This document shows, piece by piece, positions 1 through 9,064 of a stretch of 26,117 nucleotides of DNA (position 1 is the first letter of the stretch; every line of letters starts with the position of its first letter). Source of the DNA: Limivivens sp034101475 (GTDB lineage Bacteria > Bacillota > Clostridia > Lachnospirales > Lachnospiraceae); the NCBI GenBank assembly GCA_034101475.1, contig JAXEJQ010000107.1, positions 1 to 26,117 of the forward strand. The letters run 5' to 3'. Made by a program: the position numbers and the translations under genes. The notes beneath the pieces are model-generated. The model was not told the DNA's origin. It saw only the letters and a program-made list of their open reading frames with translations, and did no database searches.

Positions 1-1905
1 AAGCTGCCGCTGACGGACCGGGAGATTCCGGTGATTGCCGACGCATATGTAGATAAGGAATTCGGAACCGGCTGTGTAAAAATCACCCCGGCTCACGACC
101 CCAACGACTTTGAGGTTGGAAGACGTCATAACCTGCCGGAAATCAATATCATGAATGACGATGCCACCATCAATCAGCTGGGGGGCAAATACGCAGGCAT
201 GGACCGCTACGAGGCACGGAAAGCCATGGTAGCCGATCTGGAAAAGGAAGGGCTTCTGGTAAAGGTGGTTCCCCACAGCCACAGCGTTGGAACTCACGAT
301 CGCTGCAAGACCACTGTGGAACCCATGATTAAGCAGCAGTGGTTTGTAAAAATGGAAGAAATGGCGAAGCCGGCCATTGAGGCTCTGAAAAAAGGAGATC
401 TGACTTTTGTGCCGGAACGCTTTGACAAGACCTATCTTCACTGGCTGGAAAATATTCGCGACTGGTGTATTTCCAGACAGCTCTGGTGGGGACACCGGAT
501 TCCGGCATATTACTGTGACGAATGCGGTGAGATGGTGGTAGCCAGAGAGATGCCCGAAAAATGCCCGAAATGCGGCTGTACCCATATGACACAGGATCCG
601 GACACTCTGGATACCTGGTTCTCCTCCGCCCTCTGGCCCTTCTCGACCCTGGGATGGCCGGAAAAGACTGAGGATCTGGAGTATTTCTATCCCACAGACG
701 TTCTGGTAACGGGATACGATATCATTTTCTTCTGGGTAATCCGTATGGTATTTTCCGCTTTGGAGCAGACCGGCGAGGTACCCTTCCATCATGTCCTGAT
801 TCACGGACTGGTGCGGGATTCCCAGGGACGCAAGATGAGCAAATCTCTTGGAAACGGCATTGATCCGCTGGAAATCATCGACCAGTATGGCGCGGATGCG
901 CTGCGTCTGACGCTGATTACCGGAAATGCTCCGGGAAATGATATGCGTTTTTATATGGAGCGTGTGGAAGCCAGCCGGAATTTTGCGAACAAGGTATGGA
1001 ATGCCTCCCGTTTTATCATGATGAACCTGGAAAAGGCCGAGACGCCGGAGAATATTGATCTGAATACCCTGACGGGAGCCGATAAATGGATTCTCTCCAA
1101 GGTGAATACGCTGGCACAGGATGTTACCGAAATGATGGACAAATACGAGCTGGGTATTTCCGTTCAGAAGGTTTATGATTTCATCTGGGAGGAATTCTGT
1201 GACTGGTATATTGAGATGGTGAAGCCCCGCCTCTACAGTGAGACAGATACCACAAAGGCAGCGGCGCTGTGGACGCTGAAGACCGTTCTGGCCAATGCAC
1301 TGAAGCTTCTGCATCCGTTTATGCCGTTCATTACGGAGGAAATTTACTGCACCCTGCTTCCCCAGGAGGAATCGATTATGATTTCAGAATGGCCCAAATA
1401 TCAGGAAAGCTGGAATTTCGGGAAGGAAGAGCAGGAAGTGGAAACCATCAAGGAAGCTGTCCGCGGAATCCGCAACGTACGCACCGGCATGAATGTACCG
1501 CCCAGCAAAAAGGCTCAGGTGTTCGTGGTTTCTGAGGATGTGGCCACCAGAGAGATTTTTGAGAAGGGCAAAGTATTCTTTGCAACCCTTGGTTATGCCA
1601 GCGAGGTTCACGTACAGGCGGATAAAGCAGGAATTGCGGATGATGCAGTATCAGCGGTAATCCATAAAGCGGTGATTTATATGCCTTTTGCGGAACTGGT
1701 GGACATCGACAAGGAGATCGAGCGCCTGAAGAAGGAAGAAGAACGTCTGACCAGGGAGCTGGCCCGGGTAAACGGCATGCTGAGCAATGAAAAATTCACC
1801 AGCCGGGCTCCCCAGGCGAAGATTGATGAGGAAAAAGGAAAGCTGAAAAAATACAGTGAAATGATGGAGCAGGTACAGCAGCGTCTGGCACAGCTTCAGA
1901 AATAA
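1..1905 (+). CDS. valS: Valyl-tRNA synthetase, C-terminal part (5' end outside window)
   Basis: Class I aminoacyl-tRNA synthetase that charges tRNA-Val with valine in the cytoplasm. The frame is open from base 1, so the N-terminal Rossmann part with the HIGH motif lies upstream of the window. Visible are the end of the editing domain (KITPAHDPNDF), the catalytic block ENIRDWCISRQLWWGHRIP, a cysteine pair set in the insertion that follows (CDECGEM and CPKCGC, likely zinc binding), the KMSKS signature at 832-846, the anticodon-binding helical domain (DKWILSKVN onward) and the C-terminal coiled-coil arm (about 1700-1890) that is typical of ValRS and distinguishes it from IleRS. A hairpin terminator follows. 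Identity is secure from these motifs; only completeness is unknown. Confidence 0.97.
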   Translation, partial: KLPLTDREIPVIADAYVDKEFGTGCVKITPAHDPNDFEVGRRHNLPEINIMNDDATINQLGGKYAGMDRYEARKAMVADLEKEGLLVKVVPHSHSVGTHDRCKTTVEPMIKQQWFVKMEEMAKPAIEALKKGDLTFVPERFDKTYLHWLENIRDWCISRQLWWGHRIPAYYCDECGEMVVAREMPEKCPKCGCTHMTQDPDTLDTWFSSALWPFSTLGWPEKTEDLEYFYPTDVLVTGYDIIFFWVIRMVFSALEQTGEVPFHHVLIHGLVRDSQGRKMSKSLGNGIDPLEIIDQYGADALRLTLITGNAPGNDMRFYMERVEASRNFANKVWNASRFIMMNLEKAETPENIDLNTLTGADKWILSKVNTLAQDVTEMMDKYELGISVQKVYDFIWEEFCDWYIEMVKPRLYSETDTTKAAALWTLKTVLANALKLLHPFMPFITEEIYCTLLPQEESIMISEWPKYQESWNFGKEEQEVETIKEAVRGIRNVRTGMNVPPSKKAQVFVVSEDVATREIFEKGKVFFATLGYASEVHVQADKAGIADDAVSAVIHKAVIYMPFAELVDIDKEIERLKKEEERLTRELARVNGMLSNEKFTSRAPQAKIDEEKGKLKKYSEMMEQVQQRLAQLQK

Positions 1906-1934
1906 GGAGACAGAGGGAAATACGGAACAAATAC

Positions 1935-1962
1935 AGGGGCAGATGAAAGTCTGCCCCTTTTT
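1935..1962 (+). terminator. Rho-independent terminator after valS
   Basis: AGGGGCAGA (1935-1943), a 6-base loop and the exact complement TCTGCCCCT (1950-1958) followed by TTTT. It sits 29 bases after the valS stop and just before the addB ribosome site, so addB is either transcribed by read-through or from a promoter not recognised here. Confidence 0.9.
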
Positions 1963-1979
1963 CACGAAAGGAGGCAGTT

Positions 1980-4900
1980 ATGTCCCTTCAAATGATTCTG
2001 GGGAATTCCGGAAGCGGAAAGACCCGGCTGCTGTATGAGACGATTATCCGGGAATCCAGATTACATCCGGAAGAAACGTTTCTGGTTCTGGTTCCGGAGC
2101 AGTTCACTCTTCAGACCCAGAAGGAGCTGGTGGGACTGCATCCCGACCATGGGATTCTGAATATTGAGGTTCTGAGCTTTCAGCGTCTTGCATGGAGAGT
2201 ATTCGAGGAGACGGGAACCAGCACCAGAAAGGTTCTGGAGGAAACGGGAAAGAATCTGATTCTGCGCAAGGTTGCCCAGGAGAAGCAGGAGAGCCTGAAG
2301 GTTCTGGGCGGCAATATGAAAAAACAGGGCTTTATCACTCAGGTGAAATCCATGATTTCTGAGCTGACCCAGTATGATATTTCACCGGAGGAGCTGGAGC
2401 AGATGGCTGTGGAACAAAAGCTGCGGCCTTCGCTGTATTATAAATTAGAGGATGTAAAAACCCTTTACGAGGGCTTTCAGGAGCGTCTGCACCGGGGCTA
2501 TATCGCTGCGGAGGAGCTTCTGGAGGTTCTGGGAGAAAACGCGGAGAAATCGGATCTGCTGCGGGGATGTACCCTGGCCCTGGACGGTTTTACGGGATTT
2601 ACGCCCATTCAGCTAAAGCTGCTTCTGGAGCTTTTGAAGCTGGCAAAAAAGGTTTATGTCACCGTTACCATTGACCTGCGGGAGGAACTGTTCCGCCCGG
2701 GCCCCATTCATGAACTGTTTTATCTGAGCCGGAAAACCATCAGCAGTCTGAACGGGCTGGCAGAGGAAGCCGGCTGTCCCATTGAGGAACCGGTATTGGC
2801 AGGAGGAGAAAAAAAGGGAAGTAAAAAAAGCGCTCCCGCTCTGCATTTTCTGGAGCAGCATCTGTATCGCAGCGGGAAATATGCCAGAGGCGTTTATCCG
2901 GACCTTCCGGAAGAGATTTCTGTTCATGCTGCCGGAACACCGTTTAAGGAGGCGGAGTTTGCAGCCAGAAGAATCTGGAAGCTGGTTCGGGAGGAGGGCT
3001 GGCATTATGGAGAGATCGCGGTGATTACCGGGGATCTGCGGACCTATGCCAATCCGGTGCGTCGGGTTTTTGAACAGTACGGGATTCCGGTTTTCCTTGA
3101 TGAAACGCGAAAGGTGCTGCTCAATCCGGCTCTGGAATTTATCCGGGCGGCGCTGGAGGTGGCGAAACAGAATTATACCTGGGAAAGTGTTGTCCGTCTG
3201 CTGCGGACAGGCATGGCAGGGATCACCATGGAAGAGACCGATCTGGTGGAGAATTATCTGCGGGCAGCCGGAATTCGTGGAAAAAGCCGTTGGGAACAGC
3301 CCTGGGAGCGGCCAACCAGAACCATAGGAGAGGCAGAAACGGCCAAATGTGAAGAACTTCGAAAAAAAATAGCCGGGCTTCTGATTCCCTTTACCACAGC
3401 CATGAAAAGCCGGAATCAGACGGCTGGGGCGCTCTGCCGTACGCTGTACGGCTTTCTGGTGGAATGCCGGATTCAGGAACAGCTTTTTCAGAGAGAAAAG
3501 GCCTTCGAGGAGGCGGGAAAAACGGAACGGGCCAGGGAATACCGACAGATTTACGGCATTATCATGGAGCTTCTGGATAAGACGGCAGAGCTTCTGGGGG
3601 AGGAAATTCTGAACCTGGAGGAATTCGGCCAGATACTGGAGGCCGGGTTTGAAGAGGCAAAAGCCGGATTGATTCCGCCGGAGCCGGACCGGGTATTGGT
3701 GGGTGATATTGAGCGAACCCGTCTGAAAAATCTCCGGGCTCTGTTTTTCATTGGCCTGAATGACGGCCTGGTGCCGGGGGTTCAGGGAGGCGGAGGCGGT
3801 TTCCTGACGGATCAGGAGCGGACAGTCCTGACAGAGGCGGGAGCAAGTCTGGCGCCGGGGATCCGGGAAAACAGCTACATCCAGCGGTTCTATCTGTATC
3901 TCCATCTGACCAAGCCCTCGGATCGCCTGTTTCTCTCCTATGCGAAGGCGGGATCCGACGGGACTCCCCTGCGGCCTTCCAGCGTAATTGCGCGGATTCA
4001 GAGAATGTTTCCGAAGCTGGCGGTAAAAGAGGAAGATATGTACGAGGATCTGGCAGAGCGGATTGCGGGGCCGGCAAGCGGCTTTTCTTATCTGACAGCC
4101 AGTCTTCCAAAGCTCCTGAGCGGCACTGCAGATGCGGGGGAGCGGGAGCTGTATCACTGGTATCTGCGCCGGGAGCCCTGGCGGGAGAAGCTGGAAACCC
4201 TGGTAAAAGCTGCCACCAGAACCCGGCAGGAACAGGGGCTTGGCGCCAAAGTGGCAAAGGCTCTGTACGGCCAGAACCTGGAAAACAGTGTCAGCCGTCT
4301 GGAACGCTATGCGGCCTGTGCCTACGCTCATTTTCTGATGTACGGCCTGGAGCTTGTCCCCAGGGAGGAATATGTGTTTCAGCCGGTGGATATGGGAAAT
4401 ATTTTCCATGATGTGCTGGAGCTTTTTGCCCGAAAGCTTGAGCAGACAGAGTATACCTGGTTCAATGTACCACGCAAGGTTCAGGAGAGCCTTACCAGGG
4501 AATGTGTCCGGGAGGCGACGGAGGACTACGGAGGCCGGATTCTTCACAGCAGCGCCCGGAGCGAATTTTCCATTGAACGGATGGAACGTATTATGCTCCG
4601 GACGGTCTGGGCGATCTGCCGGCAGGTCCAGGAGGGTGGGTTTCTGCCTTCCAATTTCGAGGTGCCCTTTTCCACGGCAAAGCTGTCGGCTGTGAACCTG
4701 GAGCTGTCCAGGGAGGAGAGCATGCGGCTGCGGGGACGGATTGACCGGATCGATGTCTGCGCGGAGGAGAATCAGGTCTATGTGAAGGTTGTTGACTATA
4801 AATCCGGTCATACGGAATTTGACCTGGTAGCCATGTATTACGGCCTTCAGCTTCAACTGGTGGTATATCTGAACGCAGCCATGGAGCTGGAGCAGCGGAT

Positions 4901-5420
4901 TTATCCGGAAAAAGAGATTCTTCCGGCAGGGATTTTTTATTACCACGTTCAGGATCCCATGCTGGAGGTCAGTATCCGCTCCGATCTGGAGCAGATGGAG
5001 GAGCGGATCCTGAAAGAACTCCGCCCGGGAGGCCTGGTGAACGCGGATCCGGCGGTGATCCGGAAAATGGACCGGAATATGGTCAGGGATTCCAGTGTGA
5101 TTCCGGTGAGCTTTAATAAAGACGGAAGCCTTTCCAAAGCCTCAAAGACTGCCACAGAGGAACAGTTCGGACTGATGTCCGGCTATGTGAAGCGGCAGCT
5201 TACCAGGCTGGGACGGGAGATCCTGGATGGGCATGCGGAAATCGCCCCCTATGAACGCAAGGGCAGAACCGCCTGCGATTACTGTTCCTATCGGGAAATC
5301 TGCTGCTTTGACCCGAAAATACCGGGAAATCATTACCGGAGACTGCGGGAATACCCGGCAGAGGAGATCTTCCGGAGAATGGGAGAGGAGGAAGAACATG
5401 GGCATGACGTGGACGCCTGA
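1980..5420 (+). CDS. addB: ATP-dependent helicase/nuclease subunit B (AddB)
   Basis: Subunit B of the AddAB helicase-nuclease, the Firmicute counterpart of RecBCD, which resects double-strand breaks for RecA loading. The 1146-residue length is normal for the family. A Walker A motif GNSGSGKT lies at the N-terminus (about residues 8-15). The C-terminal nuclease domain shows RGRIDRIDV followed by VKVVDYKSG. Four cysteines expected for the iron-sulfur cluster are present: one in RYAACAYAHF and three in the tail CDYCSYREIC. The start is the ATG at 1980 with AAAGGAGG 6 bases upstream. It overlaps addA by 23 bases, indicating translational coupling in one operon. Nothing is missing or truncated. 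The long open frame on the opposite strand (2613-4946) is a shadow. Confidence 0.96.
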   Translation: MSLQMILGNSGSGKTRLLYETIIRESRLHPEETFLVLVPEQFTLQTQKELVGLHPDHGILNIEVLSFQRLAWRVFEETGTSTRKVLEETGKNLILRKVAQEKQESLKVLGGNMKKQGFITQVKSMISELTQYDISPEELEQMAVEQKLRPSLYYKLEDVKTLYEGFQERLHRGYIAAEELLEVLGENAEKSDLLRGCTLALDGFTGFTPIQLKLLLELLKLAKKVYVTVTIDLREELFRPGPIHELFYLSRKTISSLNGLAEEAGCPIEEPVLAGGEKKGSKKSAPALHFLEQHLYRSGKYARGVYPDLPEEISVHAAGTPFKEAEFAARRIWKLVREEGWHYGEIAVITGDLRTYANPVRRVFEQYGIPVFLDETRKVLLNPALEFIRAALEVAKQNYTWESVVRLLRTGMAGITMEETDLVENYLRAAGIRGKSRWEQPWERPTRTIGEAETAKCEELRKKIAGLLIPFTTAMKSRNQTAGALCRTLYGFLVECRIQEQLFQREKAFEEAGKTERAREYRQIYGIIMELLDKTAELLGEEILNLEEFGQILEAGFEEAKAGLIPPEPDRVLVGDIERTRLKNLRALFFIGLNDGLVPGVQGGGGGFLTDQERTVLTEAGASLAPGIRENSYIQRFYLYLHLTKPSDRLFLSYAKAGSDGTPLRPSSVIARIQRMFPKLAVKEEDMYEDLAERIAGPASGFSYLTASLPKLLSGTADAGERELYHWYLRREPWREKLETLVKAATRTRQEQGLGAKVAKALYGQNLENSVSRLERYAACAYAHFLMYGLELVPREEYVFQPVDMGNIFHDVLELFARKLEQTEYTWFNVPRKVQESLTRECVREATEDYGGRILHSSARSEFSIERMERIMLRTVWAICRQVQEGGFLPSNFEVPFSTAKLSAVNLELSREESMRLRGRIDRIDVCAEENQVYVKVVDYKSGHTEFDLVAMYYGLQLQLVVYLNAAMELEQRIYPEKEILPAGIFYYHVQDPMLEVSIRSDLEQMEERILKELRPGGLVNADPAVIRKMDRNMVRDSSVIPVSFNKDGSLSKASKTATEEQFGLMSGYVKRQLTRLGREILDGHAEIAPYERKGRTACDYCSYREICCFDPKIPGNHYRRLREYPAEEIFRRMGEEEEHGHDVDA

Positions 5421-8400
5421 ACAGCAGGCGGTGATTGATCTGAGGGAGCGCAATATCCTGGTGTCTGCTGCCGCAGGCTCCGGGAAGACCGCTGTCCTGG
5501 TGGAGCGGATTGTGGGCATGCTGAAGGATCCCGTTCATCCGGTGGATATCGACCAGCTTCTGGTGGTGACCTTTACCAGAGCAGCTGCCGGGGAAATGCG
5601 GGAGAGAATTCAGAAGGCAGTGGATGCCCTGCTGGAGGAGGAGCCGGGAAACGAGCACCTTCAGCGGCAGCAGACGCTGATTGGCAATGCACGGATTACC
5701 ACCATTGACAGTTTCTGCAATGATATTCTCCACAATTATTTCCACCTGATCGGTCTGGATCCGGACTACCGGGTGGCCGACGACGGCGAACAGAAGATGA
5801 TGAAAGCCGATGTGATGGAAAAGCTGCTGGAGGAAAAATTCGCGGAAAATACACCCGAATTCCGGAAATTCGTGGATTCCTACGCGCCGGGCAGGGATGA
5901 CCGGGAGGTTGGGGATTATATTCTGCGGCTGTATGAATTTTCCATGAGTCATCCCTGGCCGGAGAACTGGCTGAATGAGTGCCGCTCTGCCTATGACGCC
6001 GGCAGTGAAGAGGAAATGTTCGCATCGCCCTGGGCTCTTCGGATGATGGATATGATCCGGAAGACTCTGGGGGATACGGCGGACACCCTGGAAGAAGCCC
6101 TGGGGCTCTGCCGGGAGCCGGAGGGTCCCTGGATGTATGAGGATGCTCTGGAGCGGGACCTGGAAACGGTGAAGGCACTCCGGGGCTGCCGGGATTACCG
6201 GGAGATGAATGAAGCCTTTCTGGGCAGGGAGGCTTATGCCCGGCTGTCGGCGAAGAAAGACGCGAATGTGTCCGATCAGAAGCGGGAGCTGGTAAAGCAG
6301 CTTCGGGAGCAGGTGAAGAAGTCTCTGGATGGCCTGGAAAAGCAGTTTTTCGGAGCGCCTGCAAAGGAACTGTATGAAAATATGGCGGACTGCAGGGAAA
6401 CGGTGAACGTCCTGGTGGATCTGGCCCTGGAGTTTTCCAGGAGATACGCAGAGGCAAAGCGGGAGAAGAATCTGCTGGATTTCCCGGATATGGAGCATCT
6501 GGCTCTGAAGATTCTGGTGGATCCCGGGGAAGGAACGCCTGTGCCTACCCAGGCGGCCAGAGAGCTGGCCGGATGTTTTGAGGAAATCATGATCGATGAG
6601 TACCAGGACAGCAATCAGGTTCAGGAATTGATTCTGAACAGCATTTCCGGGGCAGGCAGAGGGAAAAAGAATCTTTTTATGGTAGGCGATGTGAAGCAGA
6701 GCATTTATCGTTTCCGGATGGCCAGGCCGGAGCTTTTTATGGAAAAATACCAACGGTATTCCCTGGAAGACAGCCAGGAGCAGCGTATTGACCTCCATAA
6801 AAATTTCCGAAGCCGGGAAGAGGTGCTGGAAAGTGCCAATTTCCTGTTCCGGCGGATTATGACGAAAAAAATGGGCGGAGTGGTCTATGATGACGCGGCA
6901 GCCCTTTATCCCGGAGCAGAGTACCCTGCCGCGCTTCATGGGGAGAACTGCCCGGAGGTTCTGTTCCTGAATCTGGATGAGGATCCGGAAAGCTTTGAAG
7001 AGTCGGAGGAAACGGAACGGGAACTGGAGGCCAGAATGGTGGGCACCCGGATCCTGGAGCTGGTGGGAAGGATGGGGGTTCAGGATAAGAAAACGGGACA
7101 GATGCGCAAAGCCCGGTTCGGAGACTGTGTGATTCTTTTCCGTACCGTCAGCGGCTGGGCGGAAAGCTTTCTGAAAATTCTGGGAACCATGGGAATTCCG
7201 GCCTATACCGGAACGAGAACGGGTTATTTTTCCTCCACTGAGATTCAGACGGTGCTGTCATTTTTGAAAATTATAGACAATCCGAGACAGGACATTGCCT
7301 TCGCGGCCGTTCTGACCTCTCCCATCGGGAATTTTACCTCCAGAGAGCTGGCAGTGATCAAAAGCCGGAAGAAAGAAGGAGATTTTTATACGGTCTGCCG
7401 CAGCTATCTGGAGAATGGAGAGGATGAAAGGCTGAAGGCAAAGCTGGGAGGATTTTTTGAAATGCTGGAGGAATTCCGCGGGTACGTCTCCTATCTGCCC
7501 ATGCATGAGCTTCTCTGGAAGGTCTTTGACCGGACGGGGTACGCGGACTATGCGGCTGCCATGCCCGGAGGAGCCCAGCGGGCGGCCAATCTGCATATGC
7601 TGGAGGAAAAGGCTGCTGCTTATGAGGAAACCAGCTATCGGGGACTGTACAATTTTATCCGGTATATCGAAAATCTGAAAAAGGTGGAGATGGACTATGG
7701 GGAGGCGGCTATTCCGGGAGATGAGGAGGATACGGTGAAGCTCATGAGCATTCACAAGAGCAAGGGGCTGGAATTTCCCATTGTGTTTGTGCCCGGACTG
7801 CAGAAAAATTTCAACAGGCAGGATATCCGCAGCAGGCTGGTGCTTCATCCGGATCTGGGAATCGGCTGCGATTATGTGGACCCGACACTGCGATGCCGGA
7901 TTCCCCTTCTGATGAAGCGTCTCCTTCAGAAACGGGTGGATGAGGATAATCTTTCGGAGGAGCTTCGGGTTCTCTATGTGGCCATGACCCGGGCAAAGGA
8001 GAAGCTGATCCTGACCGGCGTTCTTTCCAATGCGGAGAAACGGATGCTGTACTGGAAGCACAATGCTCCGGTGCAGGACGGGGAATTGTCCTATACGGCT
8101 CTTTCCGGGGCATCCAGTTATCTGGACTGGGTGATGCCGGTACTGCTGGGATGTCCGGACAGTCCGTTTCGAACAGAGATGGTTTCCATGGGAGATCTGG
8201 TCATGGAAGAGGCCGGAGAGCAGATCAATCTGGAAGAGGCAGGACAGCGTCTGCTTGCGGAAGATCCGGAGGAGGGACCGGACTTGGAAGAGCGGAAACG
8301 GCTGGAAAAAGCCTTTACCGCGCCTTATCCCTACGAAGCCGGTATCCGGATCGGAGCGAAGCTGACGGTTTCCGAGCTGAAAAAAATGGGCGGGCCGGAG

Positions 8401-9003
8401 GAAGAACCCGGGGAAGCTCTTTATCAGGAGGAAATGCCTCTGCCCTGGATTCCAGAATTTATGAAAGCGCCGGGAGAAGCCACCGGGGCGGACCGGGGAA
8501 CCATTTACCACAGATTTCTGGAAAAGCTGGATTTTGGAAAGGCTGGGGAGCAGGCTCAGATCGAGGCTCAGATCGAGGCGCTGTACAGCCGGGGATATCT
8601 GACGGAGGATGAGAAAAAGACTCTCCATGCCCGAAGCATTTTCCGGTTTGTGAATTCGGCCCTGGGACAGCGGATGCAGGCAGCCTTTTGCAGGGGACAA
8701 CTGAAGCGGGAGCAGCAGTTTGTCATCGGTCTCCCGGCCAGAAGTCTCCGGCCGGATTGGGACAGCGAAGAGCTGGTGCTGGTTCAGGGAATTATTGACG
8801 CGTTTTTTCAGGAGGGAGAGGAGCTGGTGCTGGTGGATTACAAAACGGATTACACCGAAGACCGGACCGGAGGGCAGCTCTGGAAAAAATACGCGCCGCA
8901 GCTATTCTACTATCAAAAAGCACTGGAGCAGCTCACAGGAAAGCAGGTGAAGGAGACGGTGATTTACTCCTTCTGGCTTCAGAAAGAGTTAAGGAATCCA
9001 TAA
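5398..9003 (+). CDS. addA: ATP-dependent helicase/nuclease subunit A (AddA)
   Basis: Subunit A of AddAB, a UvrD/RecB-like SF1A 3'-5' helicase with a RecB-family nuclease domain at the C-terminus. Helicase motifs in order: AAAGSGKT near residues 24-31 (Lys30), the TIDSFC motif, MIDEYQDSN near residue 400 (motif II), GDVKQSIYRFR (motif III), SIHKSKGLEFPIVF (motif V) and VLYVAMTRAKEKL (motif VI). Nuclease residues are in RGTIYHRFLEKL and VLVDYKTDY near residue 1144. The frame stays open further upstream, but the ATG at 5398 has AGGAGG (5386-5391) with a 6-base spacer inside the end of addB, so this start was preferred; it gives 1201 residues, close to the usual AddA size. It is coupled to addB, and the next gene has its own promoter right after the addA stop. 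Confidence 0.96.
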   Translation: MGMTWTPEQQAVIDLRERNILVSAAAGSGKTAVLVERIVGMLKDPVHPVDIDQLLVVTFTRAAAGEMRERIQKAVDALLEEEPGNEHLQRQQTLIGNARITTIDSFCNDILHNYFHLIGLDPDYRVADDGEQKMMKADVMEKLLEEKFAENTPEFRKFVDSYAPGRDDREVGDYILRLYEFSMSHPWPENWLNECRSAYDAGSEEEMFASPWALRMMDMIRKTLGDTADTLEEALGLCREPEGPWMYEDALERDLETVKALRGCRDYREMNEAFLGREAYARLSAKKDANVSDQKRELVKQLREQVKKSLDGLEKQFFGAPAKELYENMADCRETVNVLVDLALEFSRRYAEAKREKNLLDFPDMEHLALKILVDPGEGTPVPTQAARELAGCFEEIMIDEYQDSNQVQELILNSISGAGRGKKNLFMVGDVKQSIYRFRMARPELFMEKYQRYSLEDSQEQRIDLHKNFRSREEVLESANFLFRRIMTKKMGGVVYDDAAALYPGAEYPAALHGENCPEVLFLNLDEDPESFEESEETERELEARMVGTRILELVGRMGVQDKKTGQMRKARFGDCVILFRTVSGWAESFLKILGTMGIPAYTGTRTGYFSSTEIQTVLSFLKIIDNPRQDIAFAAVLTSPIGNFTSRELAVIKSRKKEGDFYTVCRSYLENGEDERLKAKLGGFFEMLEEFRGYVSYLPMHELLWKVFDRTGYADYAAAMPGGAQRAANLHMLEEKAAAYEETSYRGLYNFIRYIENLKKVEMDYGEAAIPGDEEDTVKLMSIHKSKGLEFPIVFVPGLQKNFNRQDIRSRLVLHPDLGIGCDYVDPTLRCRIPLLMKRLLQKRVDEDNLSEELRVLYVAMTRAKEKLILTGVLSNAEKRMLYWKHNAPVQDGELSYTALSGASSYLDWVMPVLLGCPDSPFRTEMVSMGDLVMEEAGEQINLEEAGQRLLAEDPEEGPDLEERKRLEKAFTAPYPYEAGIRIGAKLTVSELKKMGGPEEEPGEALYQEEMPLPWIPEFMKAPGEATGADRGTIYHRFLEKLDFGKAGEQAQIEAQIEALYSRGYLTEDEKKTLHARSIFRFVNSALGQRMQAAFCRGQLKREQQFVIGLPARSLRPDWDSEELVLVQGIIDAFFQEGEELVLVDYKTDYTEDRTGGQLWKKYAPQLFYYQKALEQLTGKQVKETVIYSFWLQKELRNP

Positions 9004-9032
9004 TTGAAATTTTCCGGGAAGGGGGCTATACT
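9004..9032 (+). promoter_or_regulatory. Sigma-A promoter for the gtrA-yfhO-aminotransferase gene
   Basis: TTGAAA at 9004-9009, a 17-base spacer and TATACT at 9027-9032. It begins at the base after the addA stop codon and lies 33 bases before the chosen start at 9065, so the following gene is probably transcribed independently of addAB. Confidence 0.75.
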
Positions 9033-9064
9033 GAGAGAATCAGAAAGAAATGAAAGGTGAAATC

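Noticed and set aside
2613..4946. 777-codon open frame on the minus strand opposite addB
   Set aside because: Low-complexity composition, no recognisable domain, no ribosome site, and it lies wholly within addB, whose motifs are clear. It is a codon-bias shadow.
5200..6939. 579-codon minus-strand frame opposite addA, and a similar one at 7258-8700
   Set aside because: Both mirror addA codons, show no family features and have no initiation signals.
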